Positions 11,452-23,671 are shown, counted from the stretch's first letter. The stretch is 64,000 bases of DNA from Chaetomium olivaceum (GCA_039881045.1 JAYWVB010000014.1:558001-622000), one strand, 5' to 3'. Numbers and translations are program-made. The notes: a model not told the origin generated them from the letters alone.

Positions 11452-13229
11452 GTCGGGCTGTTGGGTTCTCGCAAGGCGTGGAGGCTTGGATTCGAGCTCG
11501 GCACCAGTCTGTCTCGGATGGACTTGGTGGTCCTAGGGCTCTTTGTGGGGTGAGTTTGACCGCTGGTCGGGGACTCAATGCCGGTTCGCAACTGTTGTTC
11601 CTGTTGTTTCAAACCTTGCCATTCGTCCACGCTCTGCGGGCAACCATACCAACCAATATTCGCAAGACACATGCACCTTCGGGCTCGAGCAGCCGTGACC
11701 AGCCAGCGCATGTCCCGGCGCTGTCGGCCAGTTATACCCAGCTTTCTGCCAGGGCGGGAGGTCGGTCGGTCGGTCACAGCGTTCCATGCAAATCGAAGTG
11801 GCCGGGGTGGCCCTGGCGCCAAATGCTGGCTTCGAACCCAGTCACAGCGGGTGCCAGCCAGTCAATGCCAGTGTCAGCGCCAGACTCGGCCAGGGCGAGC
11901 TGGGGAGCTTGGGCGGAAAGATCTGGCTTGGCGTGCACGGCGTGGTTGGGCTGGCATTGACAGGCCTTGATTGACGAATTTCGGCAGGGGTCGCCCAAAA
12001 TCAGAAGGCGGGAAGCCCACTTGGTGCCCACATCTCCAGGTGCTTGGCGACCTTCAACAACTCACCGTGGTTCGAGCGCGTTGCCGAAATGTTGGTGGCT
12101 GGCTGCCGATTTGTGCAACAAGCGGGAGGCTCAGGAACGAGAAGGAAAAGTTTGGGGTAGAGGCGTCGTCGTCTATCTTGACCACTGATGATGGTTTGCG
12201 AGATGTCTGGGGTCCCTCCCTATCATTCCAGCAGATGCACATGGCTTCCACATGGAAACGGGACGAACCGATCGATGAGAGATTGGACGACGATTACGGA
12301 AGTGGATGGGTTCGGTCAGGTCCAGCGTTGGATGACTCGCTCCCGTACGCAGACTGGAAGATCCCGCGCACTAGCGAGGGGGCAACCTGGAAGCACGTAT
12401 GTGCCTGTATGTAAGTGCCTTACGTTGCACACAGTGTTGGTCAGGCGAAGCCCGAGTTCGACTTGGTCACATATCTGGGCGTGCCATGGATGTCTGTCCC
12501 ATTCTGCACGCGCCCAATGCCGACTCCCGCCCATTGATTTGTCTCGAGTCGCCTACTTTGCTGTGTGACCGTGTGCTATCCCGGATGCTTTACTTGATTT
12601 ACATAGTACACACATTTCTTGGATTACGAGTTCGGGCCAAAAACCTGCTCAGCTTGCTAGCGGACTTTTACCATGGTTCTCATGAAGGAAGAAGTCTTTC
12701 TAGGGTCGGCCGCCGAAGTACTCCCATGGAATGGTATAACAGTAAAATATCGTAGTTGCGGACGACTCCTCCCTACATCGAGGTCCGGCGATGAACGGCC
12801 TGGACGGAAGCTCAACCTCGACAATCATGAAGAAAGAGCACTGACATCGGACAAAGCGGGGGGTCAGTAACACCGTGTTCCACTGTTTGGATCGGCCGCC
12901 TCGGGAAAACATCCGTAATAATCATGACAGAAAACTGAAAGTTTAAAAAATTTCAAGATCTGTCCAAAGTGCTCACATAATCATGCGGTGAAGATGATGC
13001 GAAGTCGTCCTTGAAGGTCACCCATTCGTGCCATTTTTGGTACTGCAGCTGAGGCTTGGCAACACGTCCCACCGGCTCGCGAGCGGAATATTCTTTGATT
13101 GGTCAACCATTGCTGGGCTTATCATCGCACCTTTTGGGCGAGCGAGGCCCACCCGAACCCACCGCCACCAGGAACCCGGAACTGCCTGCCGATTGCGAGG
13201 CCAGACCGATCTCTCGACGTCACGCCAAA
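11452..13229. other. Intergenic between divergent genes
   Basis: About 1.8 kb upstream of both the PhoD-like gene (-) and the unknown gene at 13230 (+), so it should contain both promoters. Reading frames here are short, change often and show no family-like sequence. I see no repeat or RNA gene. Confidence 0.6.
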
Positions 13230-14280
13230 ATGCCAATCCAGGAAACCTTCAGCCTCCAGTTTGCCAATTACCTCAGCTCGTGGCTGAACCGCGACAAGGA
13301 CCGCCAGGCCGTGATGTGGATATCCAATTTGGTCGACAATGTGCACCACTGCAAGGATGCGGGTGTCACATACGGCCTGGGGTCGTGGGGATATACCGGT
13401 CAGTTTTGTCTTTGGTTACAGTACTATTTGGCACTGGCCCTGTAAATGAATTCCCGTTTTCAGCTCTCTAGTTGATCGCCTGAGCCAATAACCAGTCCTG
13501 CGCACCGCCTATTCGGACGAGGCCGACGCGCTCTGGCCGGTGGCCATGGACAGGCTGAAGCGATGGGTCACGCGCTACTTTGTCTACTACAACCGCTTGA
13601 TCGACGGCAACCCCGATCCTTCGGCGAACGAGGACATCGCGAGCCGCTTCGTCCTCGACGTCCTCGACGATGCGAATACGGTGGCCGAGATCAAGGCTCT
13701 GGACCTCCCCGACGACCTCTCGCGGGCGAGCCGGGAGCATTTCAGGTCACTTACCCGCATATTCGGCATATGGGCGGAAGGGGTTCTCAGCAACACTAAG
13801 TGCGGTGTTCGCGATGAGGGCGGTGACATCATCTTCAGTCGCCGGGACAACCCGAGGTTTTGCGACTTTCTGGTCATTGACGAGGGCGCGCTTCGCTCTA
13901 TTGCAGCGCTGCCTGCTGAGACGCCGCCGTTGGATATCGTACCTCGTGAGGAAAGACGCGTAGGCCATTTCTCCCCTCTCTAAGTTCCTAGCATGCTTCT
14001 CACATCATCACAGGCTCGTGCCGCACTCTATAGCGATGCCTACGTCTGGCTCGTCGATTCACAGGCTGTCGAATCATTTGTCAGCTTCGAGCACGTCCAG
14101 GCCATCAGTGCCACGGCCGACTGGGCGAACCGCTGCCACAATGGCTGGCTGAAACTAGAACCTATGTGTGTGGACAATGCCTGGTTCGAGAGGCTCGCGA
14201 GGTATCAAGACGAGCACTGGGTTTTTGGGCGTTACGAGAGAGAGCAAGGGTCTGGGAACTGGTGGTTTGTGCCTTCTTGA
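13230..14280 (+). CDS. Conserved-looking fungal protein of unknown function
   Basis: I do not recognise the family. Proposed exons: 13230-13398, 13496-13959 and 14014-14280, 299 residues, in frame throughout. The start ATG follows a CACGCCAAA context. Exon 1 gives MPIQETFSLQFANYLSSWL; intron 1 begins GTCAGT and ends AACCAG, joining GYTG to VLRTAYSDEADALWP. Exon 2 is clearly coding (Asp/Leu-rich, GC-rich third positions, WPVAMDRLKRWVTRYF). The second donor is uncertain: GTAGGC at 13960 is used here, but GTACCT at 13939-13940 is also in phase. The last exon ends GSGNWWFVPS. No signal peptide, membrane segment or catalytic motif stands out; the helical, Trp-rich composition suggests a soluble protein. 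Confidence 0.6.
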
Positions 14281-14555
14281 GCTGTGAACCATCACTGTCT
14301 TCCCTTCGGATAAGACCTAAGACTCGGATACTCCTAGTCCCTGTCCGATACCGTCTATCCTTCAAACAGAGTTCCGTTCGGCCAGACTTCTGCAAACTTG
14401 CCCAACACCTCACAGGTCCTCCAACCGATTCTACGCCATATGCGATACAGCAAAGTACGCCACCCCCGTCTTCAGCTTCACGGTACACTCGGCAATCCCG
14501 GTACCTAACGATGGATTTACCTGTATGCTCCATCGGGTATACTGACGCAATGCAG

Positions 14556-14896
14556 GCCCTCGTCATCTGGCGATGGCACGACGAGCGCGGGCCGCTCAGC
14601 CGGCTCAAGAACGTCATCAACAAGCTCCGCGAGATTCTCCGCGAGGCCGAGCGCATCTACAAGCTCAGCCACAACAACCGGAACCCGAACGCGCTGGCTC
14701 ACTTCGACATGTGGGCTAACAACTACTTGGGCCTGATACGGCAGAGGGTCGGGGCGAGCGATGGACCTCCGAGTTACTGAACACTACCTACATCAAGAGC
14801 AACGTGGCCGATCGGGCCATCTGCAAGAACTTGCAAACCGCCTTCAAGACCCTCAACGACATTGACACCACGGGATGCTTCCCTGTACTTCCATAG
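14556..14896 (+). pseudogene. Orphan coding-like exon, frame-broken
   Basis: A plausible acceptor (ACTGACGCAATGCAG, ending 14555) opens into a frame with strongly coding codon use: ALVIWRWHDERGPLSRLKN, then a helical, Lys/Arg/Glu-rich segment through NPNALAHFDMWANN. The frame stops at 14778, but one more base after CCTCC (14766-14770) continues into ELLNTTYIKSNVADRAICKN and on to a stop at 14894-14896. I cannot identify a convincing first exon: the nearest gene ends at 14280 and no donor in it joins in a compelling way. It could be the 3' part of that gene in another splice form, a small separate gene, or a decayed copy. Function unknown. Confidence 0.4.
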
Positions 14897-16213
14897 ACGT
14901 AAACTACCTGGTACCTACCTAGGTAGCTATTTACCTTAGGCAGATAGACATAATACTTCATGGTGTATCGACGACTTACACTAGCGAACCTAACATGAAA
15001 ACACATGTGCATACCTAGTGGCACGGCACAACTATTAAACCGCCGATACTCACCTCAGCTGCACGAGATGAAAAGGGGTATAATATCGGGTGGGCTGATA
15101 CGTCATGATCCATAACGAAGACGAGGTGCTGAGTAAGGTACCTTTTCTTACCTGTCTTATTAAGTGCATTCATGTTGATTTATGCCTTCACAGCGGCCGG
15201 GAGCAGGACTCGATGGTTAAGCGAGAGCCCAGACCCCGACCTCGACGAAAGGAGAAGAATTGACAGATCAAGATATTGATTTTAGTGGGTTGAGATGCCC
15301 AAGCGGCCGAGTAGGTACCTCGCTATTATAGTCCACGTGGTTGTTGAGAGAAGAAATACATGTATTCGAAATCGACGCTGACGGGAGCTGGTTGTAACAG
15401 TCATCGGGGCTGGACGTAAAGTGGACTTGGGTGGATAAGCGCACGCGGACAGCGACGGCTTTACCTTTTTCAGGCGTAGGGGGTGCAAAACCGAGCGTCC
15501 TTTGCACGTCTTCGAGGCCGTATCCCTGCCGTACAGCGGCGAACTAATGGTTCCAGGTTGGCTGAAGAAATAGAAGGATGTGATAGGCAAACAGAATTCA
15601 TTGCTGAACTTCTGGTCCATTGTCTGAAGGATCAAAAGCCTAAATAGTGAAAACGTAAAAACTAAAGCAGAAGAAAGTTCATACAGTATCACAGCCCCAG
15701 ATTTAACCATTAACCCACCCCCCTGGGTGTACCTAACTTCCCCAAACTGTGGCCACCTCAGCCAGTCCTCTTTCCCAATCCACCAGCTGATGCCTTTCTC
15801 GAGTGCGACACCGCGCACTGTTTTGCTTTCGTCCGTTAGTTGAACGTAGAATCCACTGCGGAACTCGGAGAGTTTGGAAAGTTTGGAAAGTTTAGAAAGT
15901 TGGGACATTTTGAAATAGTGGGTTGACCTCCTTTTGCACCGGGCTTGTGCAATCGCCACAGCCTACCTGGTAGCCTAGCACTGCCTAGGTTCCTTGGCTC
16001 AATTCGAGTTGCGACTTCGAACTCTGCGACACCTTTGTCGCGACCCGCCTTTCACCTTGCCGCACCACTGTCGTTTCGACAGCCACATACGACGATTCGA
16101 CCACCTAACGACCTATCGAACCGCCCCTACATGCGTACTCTTTCGATCCGTAACCGACACTCATACCCGCGCCGGGTTCAACGCCAGGCCCCAGCCCTCG
16201 ACCTCCCAACACA
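14897..16213. other. Intergenic with TACCTAGG-type palindromes; doubtful minus-strand frame
   Basis: Holds the kexin promoter and 5' leader. The palindrome CTACCTAGGTAG sits at 14915-14926, with related CCTAGG/GGTACC fragments near 15313 and 15962-15990. A minus-strand frame starts with ATG at 15908 and opens with SQLSKLSKLSKLSEF, produced by a short 9-nt tandem repeat. It runs to 15282 without recognisable domains; I would not annotate it as a gene without transcript evidence. Confidence 0.5.
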
Positions 16214-18928
16214 ATGAAGATCTGGTCAGGTGCAACGCTGCTGGGTCTTGCCGCCCTCGCAACAGCTTCACAAGTTCTCCCCCGGAACTGGGAGGTAAAC
16301 GACTACTATGTCCTCCATCTCGATGCGAATACGTCGCCTCGCGAGGTAGCCAGAAGCCTGGGGCTCTCGCACGAGGGCCCGCTCGGTGAACTCCGGGACC
16401 ATCACATCTTCGCTGCGGGACGGGCGGATCACGACTTCGTCAAGCGAGAGCTGGCTCAAAGACGACGGAGGCGGTCGGTGGGCGAGAGAGACCTTCTGGA
16501 TGGTGTTCTATTCTCCGAGAAGCAGGCGCTTCGACAACCATGGGAGAAGCGCATCATTCCCGAACAAGCAGGGCCCCGACCCGACCCCTCGAGGGCTGTC
16601 GATGAGCCCGAGGCAGCGGCCGTTCAAAAACAGACGGAACTGACCAAGAAGCTGGAAATCAAGGACCCCATCTTCCATAAACAATGGCATCTCTTTAATA
16701 CGATACAAGTCGGCCACGATGTCAATGTCGCCGACGCGTGGCTCCAGGGCGTCACGGGAAGCAATACCACGGTTGCCATCGTCGACGACGGCCTGGACAT
16801 GTACAGCGATGACCTGAAGGATAACTATTACGCTCTGGGTTCCTATGACTTCAACGACAAGACGGAGGAGCCGAAGCCCCGCCTGTCAGACGACAGGCAC
16901 GGGACCCGGTGCGCCGGTGAGGTATCAGCCGGCAAGAACAACGCCTGCGGCTTAGGTGTAGCGTACGACTCCAAAATTGCTGGCCTCCGCATCCTGTCCA
17001 AACTGATCTCAGATGCGGACGAAGCCGTAGCCATGAACTACGACTTCCAGCATAACCAGATCTATTCTTGTTCATGGGGGCCGCCCGACGACGGAAAAAG
17101 CATGGATGCGCCTGGAATCCTCATCCGCCGCGCCATGCTGAACGCCGTGCAGAACGGCCGCCAGGGCTTGGGCTCCATATACGTCTTCGCTAGCGGAAAC
17201 GGGGCGCAGAACGAAGACAACTGCAATTTCGACGGCTACACCAACAGCATTTACAGCATTACCGTTGGCGCCATCGACAGGAAAGGCATGCACCCGTCCT
17301 ACTCTGAGAAGTGCTCCGCTGGGCTGGTCGTCACCTACTCGAGCGGCGGCGGCGACGCCATCCACACCACGGATGTCGGTCAGAATACCTGCTCAAACAG
17401 TCACGGTGGCACTTCTGCGGCCGCCCCGCTCGCAGCTGGTATTTTCGCCCCGCTCTCCAGGTGCGCCCGGACCTGTCCTGGAGGGACATGCAGTATCTCG
17501 CCATGGACACCGCGGTTCCCGTCAACCTAGACACGGGCGAGTACCAGGACACCACAATCGGCAAGAAGTTCAGTCATACCTTTGGATACGGTAAGCTGGA
17601 TAGCTCTGCCATTGTGGAGGCTGCTAGGACTTGGAAGAAGGTCAAGCCGCAGGCTTGGTTCTATACTCCCTGGATCCACGTCAACAAACCGATCCCTCAA
17701 GGTGACAAGGGCGTTTCTGTCGAGTTCAAGGTGACCGAGGACATGCTCAAGGAGGCCAACTTTGAGCGTGTCGAACACATCACCGTTACCATGAACGTCG
17801 AGCACGGACGGCGTGGTGACATCAGCGTCGACCTCATCAGCCCCAACAAGATCGTCAGCCACCTGTCCGTAACCCGCAAGTTTGATGAATCCACCGAGGG
17901 CTACGATGACTGGACGTTCATGAGCGTGGCTCACTGGTAAGGCACCTCCTTTCTCCACTTACCCAAACCCCATAGACTAACATTCTCAGGGGCGAATCCG
18001 GCACCGGCACCTGGACCATCGTCGTCAGGGACACCATCGACAACGAGCACACGGGCAAGTTCGTCGACTGGCATATGAAGCTCTGGGGCGAGACCCGCGA
18101 CGCCTCCAAAGCCAAGGTCCTGCCCATGCCCACCGAAGAAGACGACGACGACCACGCTAAAGAAAACGCCCCCACCGCCACCGCCGCCAAACCCACCAAC
18201 TCGGCCACCGACGGCCCCAACCGCCCCGTCAACCCCAAACCCACAGGCACCAAAACGGGCGAAGCCGCCTCCGCCTCCCCGTCCTCCTCCTCCGCCAACA
18301 AGACCTCCACCTGGCTGCCCTCTTTTTTACCCACTTTTGGCGTCTCCGCCGCCACCCAGGCCTGGATCTACGGCTCGCTCGTGCTGATCGTCGTCTTTTG
18401 CGCGGGGCTCGGCGTCTACTTCTACCTCGCCCGCCGCCGCCGCCTGCGCAACAACCCGCGCAACGACTACGAGTTTGAGCTGCTCGACGACGACGAGGCC
18501 GAGGCTCTTGCCGGCGGTGGTCGCGAGAAGGGCGTTGCTGGCGTCGCCGGTGGTGCCGCCGCTGCTGGTGCTCGTGGTGCGAGCGGACGCCGCGGCGGGC
18601 GGACTAGGGGCGGGGAGCTGTATGATGCGTTTGCGGGGGAGAGCGACGAGGACGGTGTCGGGGCGGGGGATGATGACGATAGTGATGATTTTGGGGGCCG
18701 TGCGGGCGGAGGTCTGGGCGGGCAGTACCGGGACCGCAGCGGGTCCGGGTCGGAGGGGAGCGGGTCGCCGATTCGCATGAGCGAGAAGTTGCCGGGAAGG
18801 CGGGATAGTGCCGAGGAGGAGGCGGAGCATCATGTCATTGGGGGAGTGATGATGATGAGGAGGATAGTGATGAGGAGGAAGAGAGTGGAGATGAGCAGGC
18901 CAGGCCACTACATGGTGGGACCCGGTAG
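16214..18928 (+). CDS. KEX2: Kexin, Golgi proprotein-processing serine protease
   Basis: Subtilisin-like protease that cleaves proproteins after Lys-Arg in the late Golgi. Exons 16214-17936 and 17990-18928 (53-nt intron), 887 residues after repair. Signal peptide 1-19, prosegment with a likely autocleavage site EKR at 111-113, catalytic Asp191 (VAIVDDGLD), His229 (RHGTRCAGE), oxyanion Asn329 (ASGNG) and Ser401 (HGGTSAAAP). A P domain follows (IPQGDKGVSVEFKV to GTGTWTIVVRD), then a Ser/Thr/Pro-rich stalk, one membrane helix (WIYGSLVLIVVFCAGLGVYF) and an acidic cytosolic tail with YEFELL, a candidate Golgi-retention signal. Two breaks need one extra base each: CCCC at 17448-17451, just after the catalytic Ser, and GGGGG at 18840-18844, after which the tail reads SDDDEEDSDEEEESGDEQAR. 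Every active-site residue is intact. Converges on the Snx4 gene. Confidence 0.95.
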
Positions 18929-19612
18929 TCCTTTTCTTTTTTGGGGTGTTGGGTGTTGCGCGTCGCTAGGTACCTACCTGATCCAGGCGTTTTTGTTCTC
19001 GTTTGACTGGGCATTTTTGTTGGCACCTAGGCAGTAGGGGTAGCGGATAGATGTGTATATAAAAGTGTGCGCGCATACTCGGTGAATATGGTACGGTGTT
19101 CTACGGTGGTACTTGTCGTGCTCAAGTACATGGTCCATCCTTTTCTCTGGATCACTCTTGTTTATACTCTGTGACACTAAAATGCAGTTTGATTCCTACC
19201 AAATCAAGTAACCCCCGCCCCGTCCTAACCAATGTTCAAAAAGCCCAATCTTAAACGCCACGGCCCCAGAGTTTGAGTATCGATACAAAGGCTGTTTCCG
19301 CTTCTCAAGCAAGTAATAACCATACTTCCTCGCTGCCCAGCCCAGCCAGCCTCCCAGCTAGTTGATCAAGACGCCCGCCCCAACCCTCTCCCTCGCCCGC
19401 GCCTTGCCCCAAACCCTAGCCGTATCTTCGAACCCCTCCGGTAACGAACCAGACCCGGTTGTCGCGGTATCAAGCCTAGAACCAGTCCTCCCTGACTCCA
19501 AACTCCCTTCATCACCAGCCGCCGCCTCATTCGCCTCAGACGTGACCACCTAGGCATCGCCAGCCACTCGACCGCGACCACCCCCACCCTCCCCTCCACA
19601 CCCGAAAGCCGA
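18929..19612. other. Convergent intergenic region (KEX2 / SNX4 3' ends)
   Basis: About 680 bp holding the two 3' untranslated regions. A palindromic TAGGTACCTA lies at 18967-18976. Nothing coding is recognisable. Confidence 0.6.
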
Positions 19613-21131
19613 CTAAGCCGGGAGGACGACGCCCTCGCGCTCCATCTCGCGGACGTACTCCTCCCAGACGTCGATGACGCCGCCGTAGAACTCGACATGC
19701 GCATCGACGAGCCCGGAGAACTGGCGCTTCATCTCGACCTTCTTGATCCACTCGAAGTTGTCGGCCTCGCGCAGGGTCTGCTCGGCGAAGCGGTCGGCGT
19801 CGGTGCGCGCGTGCTCGACCTCCCCCGTCAGCTCGTCGATCCGCAGCTCCAGCTTGCGCTGCCGGTCGCGCCGCGCCTGTTCGTGGTCCACGCCGCGCAC
19901 GTCCTCGATCTTGGACCGGATGAAGCCGCCCGCGCCGCCGAGCGCGCCCGAGAGGGGCCCGCCCGAGTACCCGTGCCCGGAGGCGAGCGTGTCGCGGTCG
20001 GCGGTGGAGCGGTTGAGGTACTCGGTGAGCTGCTCGTAGTCGACCTGCTTTTGCTCGCGGGCTTTGAGGAGGTGCTTGATGGCACCGCTGTAGGCGACCA
20101 TGTCGCGGAGGGAGGTGAGGTAGTCTTGGTCGGTGTGGTCCTTGAGTTTCTTGAGGCCGGCCGATGTGTCCTCGACCGAGGCCGCAAAAGCATGCACGGC
20201 GGACTCAACACCCGGTTCGAGTGTGATGAGCTTCTGGAATTGCTCGGCGAGGTCTTTCAGGTCGGTTTCGAGGTCCGACTCTCGCCGAGCCACACGAGCG
20301 ACAACCTTCTCGACGTTGTTGAGGTCTTCGTCGAGCTTGTCCGATCTCTCCTTGATCTTGGTAAAGCGAGGGTCGACCTTGTGCACTTTTGAGAAGGCGT
20401 TCATGAAGCTGTCAGCGAAGGAGTCAAAAACGCCGCTGCCGTTGCTGCTTGCGGATTGACTCTGGCCGAGGCCGTCGCCGCCTGCTCCGGTGGGTCCAAG
20501 ACGCCCTGCTCGGCTGTGCATGGTCGCATTCCAGTCGGGACTCTCGAGGAAGGTATGCAGTATGCTCGCGCGGCGGAGTACGGGGTGCAGCGTGAGTCGG
20601 AATAGGAAGCGTTGGAGGGAGTAGGCACGCCGCGCGGTGAAGTCGGGTCCGAACCGGTCGCCCCGAACATATTCCATGCGCTCCTTGTCTGGTAATGGGG
20701 GCACCGCGCATGCCGGGTAGGTGTGGGTAAGGACCTTGTAGAGAAAAACAAAGTCGGTAAATCGGCGGCGTACGGTCGTCGTTGGTCGTTGGAAGGTTGA
20801 AAAGGTGGTCTAGAGGGCAGGTCAGCTAGCGGCCCCGACAACACCTAAAATATTAACCTACATTGGTGATAATCAAATAAGAGACATAGGTGTCCTTGGT
20901 CCCATCATTCTCCTTGTGTGGCTCCGCGACGGTGCACTCGAGAATCTCACCGGCGGAGTGACCGTAATCGGCGTCCCTCCCATCGTCTGTCCTGGTATCA
21001 TCTGATTGATGACTGGAAAACCCGGGACTGCCGACGGGGTTATGGGACGCGGATGTACTCGACCCTACTCGCTCGGCATTTTGCTCGCTGTGCCAGGATA
21101 TATTCGAGAAGTTGTCTTCGCCAACGGGCAT
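19613..21131 (-). CDS. SNX4: Sorting nexin Snx4/Atg24 (PX-BAR protein)
   Basis: Endosomal sorting nexin that recycles cargo such as SNAREs to the Golgi and supports selective autophagy. Exons 21131-20862 and 20809-19613, split by a 52-nt intron (GTAGGT donor, GCTGAC branch, CTCTAG end), give 488 residues with no frame break. The N-terminus carries FSNISWHSE, then a PX domain from about residue 80: YVSYLIITN, RRRFTDFVFLY, PPLPDK and GDRFGPDFTARR, the PI3P-binding pattern. LESPDWNATM marks the PX end. From about residue 230 to the end comes a BAR-type coiled-coil domain (SFMNAFSKVHKVDPRF..., ending IKKVEMKRQFSGLVDAHVEF). Domain order and length fit Snx4 rather than Snx41/42. Confidence 0.93.
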
Positions 21132-21941
21132 CTTGTCGGCTTACGAGGCTCGACGGACGGGGTGGTCTTGCGCGGGTGTTGATGAAATCGGTCTTTGCAG
21201 GTTGTTCGGGTTTATCTTGCTAAAAAGCCGGCTACAAGCTAAGGCGTTTAGGAGTGAGTGGAAGTCGTTTAAAGCTAAGTTGGCGTTCAATCAGTGGTAG
21301 GTGAGGAAGATTGAAGGTTGGTGGTTTGTGATGCGGCAGTGCGAGGCGGGTGCTTGGCGATTGACGTATGATGGTGGGGGAGGAGCTCGACCTAGCAAGA
21401 GTTGCCGTTTTGGGCTCAGACATCTGCTCGTGCTTGGCACGTTGGTTACCTGGTAAGGTAAGGTACCGGACATTTCACCTGAGCCCGAGGTAACTTAGGT
21501 AGGTAGACCAGAAGGCCCGAAAAACACTGTAACGCGCGTTTGGTACTGTGAGTTACCTGATTTCTCATGAATAAGGTGTTGGAATGTTGGAGTTGGGGGA
21601 AAACACTGGTATCCTAGGTATCAAGTCAACTCTCCGCATTCACTCAGATTCCCCAGAGATCAAGACTTCTTGTGACAGAGTTGATGCTATCCACGGTATC
21701 TAGATGAGATGAGGTCTATATTCCCGACCGCTCATAACATAAGAGAGAATTCCACCGGAACCCAGACCCCAACTCCAGCCTGATTTCACAGCTTGGCCGC
21801 TGCGTCTATACCTACAGAATCCTCACCAGTGCCATGTGAATTATTACTCGATCATGACAGACAAAGGAGAAACAGGGACCGTAGTGGTGTCCTCGGGTAC
21901 GAATAGCAATGTTACACGGCAGGCAATTCCGTTCCTAGCGC
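21132..21941. other. Intergenic with several CCTAGG/GGTACC-type motifs
   Basis: Upstream of Snx4 and downstream of the LETM1 gene. It contains a cluster of short motifs (GGTTACCTGGTAAGGTAAGGT near 21444-21464, AACTTAGGTAGGTAG near 21493, TCCTAGGTAT near 21612). No coding sequence recognised. Confidence 0.55.
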
Positions 21942-23671
21942 TCACTTCTCGCTAGACTTGGGTTGCGCCGCCTCGCGCTTCTCCTGCTCCTGCTCTAACC
22001 TCGCAGCAGCAAGCATATCCTTCTCGGCATCCACCGCCTCGCTGACCTGCGACTTCTCGATGGTGGCGTCTGCCGCGGCGTGTGCCTGGCGCTCCTCCTT
22101 CTCGTCGATGTCCTCAGTATCCCGGGGTGTGGCGAAGCCAGTCGCCTGGTTCTCCTGGTCTTGCTCGAGTTCCTCATCGATGAGCTCCTGCTGCTCCTTG
22201 ATAACCTCGAGGCGCTGCTTGTTGGTGGCGGCGCCCTCGGCGTTGTGCACCTCAAGCTCGATCTCGTGGAAGAGCTCTTCGGGGATCGACGAGAGCACAC
22301 CTGTCAACGCCTGGATCTGGCTCGACACGCCCTCCTGAGACGAGGTCTGGCCGTACATGTAGGCGCTGCTGAGAACCAACAGGGTCGAGGGTACGCCCTC
22401 ACGGAGCCTCAGGTCGAGCCAAGTCTGCAAATCCTCACGGAGACTGGAGGGTGACACGCCGTAGCTCTTGATGCCGCGGCTGGCGCAGGCGACCTGAAGC
22501 TCGGCAACCGAAAGGCTGTCGACGCCCTCGTAGCTAATAGCACGGTCATCCCGCTTGATCTGACGCATGCGGTGGCGGATCTGGTACCGAAGCATCATGT
22601 CGGTACCGAATGTGTTTAGGTTCAGGTACCGGCACATGGACACGAGTTGTGGCCGTGACAGGTTGTCAAGGGTGAGATCATCCTTGAAGACCTTGCACAC
22701 CTTGATTGACGTCTTCGGCCGTGGGCGTCTCTCCAGTGGCACGGAGCTTCCGGAAGAAATTGGTAAACTCCTCCTTTTGTGCCGTCGCCTGTGTTAAGGG
22801 GAGGCCAGTCTCCTTCAGTCTGGCGAAGGAAGTCGCTAACCTCCTGGCGGGTGGCCCGCAATGTCGAGGCCTTCTTGTCCCTAGACTTTTGGCCCTCGTA
22901 TGTGCTGGGCAGCATGTTGGGGAATAGCTTGAGGGCGACCGGGAGGAGTAGTTCGGCAAACGGAACGATGACGAAGACGGAGAAAGGAACCAGCCGGCCG
23001 AGGTCCTGGACGGTGCGCTGAAGTTGTTTGTTCTCTCTCCGCGTCAGCTCGTACCCCGCGGCCATCTTGAGCGCCAGCCTCGAACTAATTTTGACTTCGG
23101 CCGCGAGCAGTTTGGTGCCGTCCCAGTAGTGCTGGACCTCCTTTTTGATCTTTTGCCCAATCGTCAACTTCTTCTCCTCCTTCTTGCCCTCTGCCTTCTC
23201 CACGGCGCCCTCCTTCTGGGTGGCAAGTTGTGTCAGCGAGGCATCGGAACCGGCCTGCGCTCCATTCGCTTCCTTGGCTGCCGCCTTCACCTCGGCCTCC
23301 GTCTTTGGCTTCTCAGCGGCCTTGACTGCGGGCTTGGTGCTGCCGGGTTCCCTGGGAAGGGGTTTCTTAGCCTCCTCCGAATTGAAGCCCGGGGGCGGTC
23401 CTCCTGGCGGGCCATGGGTGGTTGTGCCGGATGTTGTGAGGGTTCGGATCGGGATTAACAAAGCAGAGGCAGGGCCCAAGTTGTGCGCATTACGGGCGAG
23501 GTGGATTGACGAGGCAAGGAGTGCAGATCTGGGTAGGGTGCGGCCTGCACGAGCAACGTTAGCAATGCGCATTCAAAAAGGCGGATGGCTTCAAAACGCA
23601 GGGGACCCACCAGTGCTCAGGAAGGGGTTGACGACCAGCGCCCGCCGCGCAACTCTTGTCGAGGCGCTCAT
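21942..23671 (-). CDS. LETM1/Mdm38-type mitochondrial inner-membrane protein
   Basis: Mitochondrial K+/H+ homeostasis and ribosome-binding protein. Exon 1 (23671-23611) begins MSASTRVARRALVVNPF, a basic amphipathic import signal. A 66-nt intron (23610-23545) with a GCTAAC branch leads to exon 2 (23544-21942). About 554 residues after repair. The conserved core reads YWDGTKLLAAEVKISSRLAL, a membrane helix near LVPFSVFVIVPFAELLLPVAL, then the LETM ribosome-binding-like domain (LSRPQLVSMCRYLNLNTFGT, HRMRQIKRDDRAISYEGVDS) and a Glu/Gln-rich coiled-coil C-terminus. Two breaks lie inside the conserved core: 22817-22820, where two bases seem missing between FLRQT and LKETGLP, and one surplus A at 22706-22707 before IKVCKVFKDD. 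Outside these points the sequence is family-like in every residue block, so I read one functional gene. Confidence 0.9.

Noticed and set aside
15282..15908. Minus-strand gene divergent from KEX2
   Set aside because: The start lies in a short tandem repeat and the later part has no family-like sequence; it overlaps the expected KEX2 promoter. Kept only as a note in the intergenic entry.
17311..17940. Separate small gene encoding only the kexin P domain
   Set aside because: It overlaps the protease frame, lacks its own start in good context and continues the kexin sequence exactly after one base is added.
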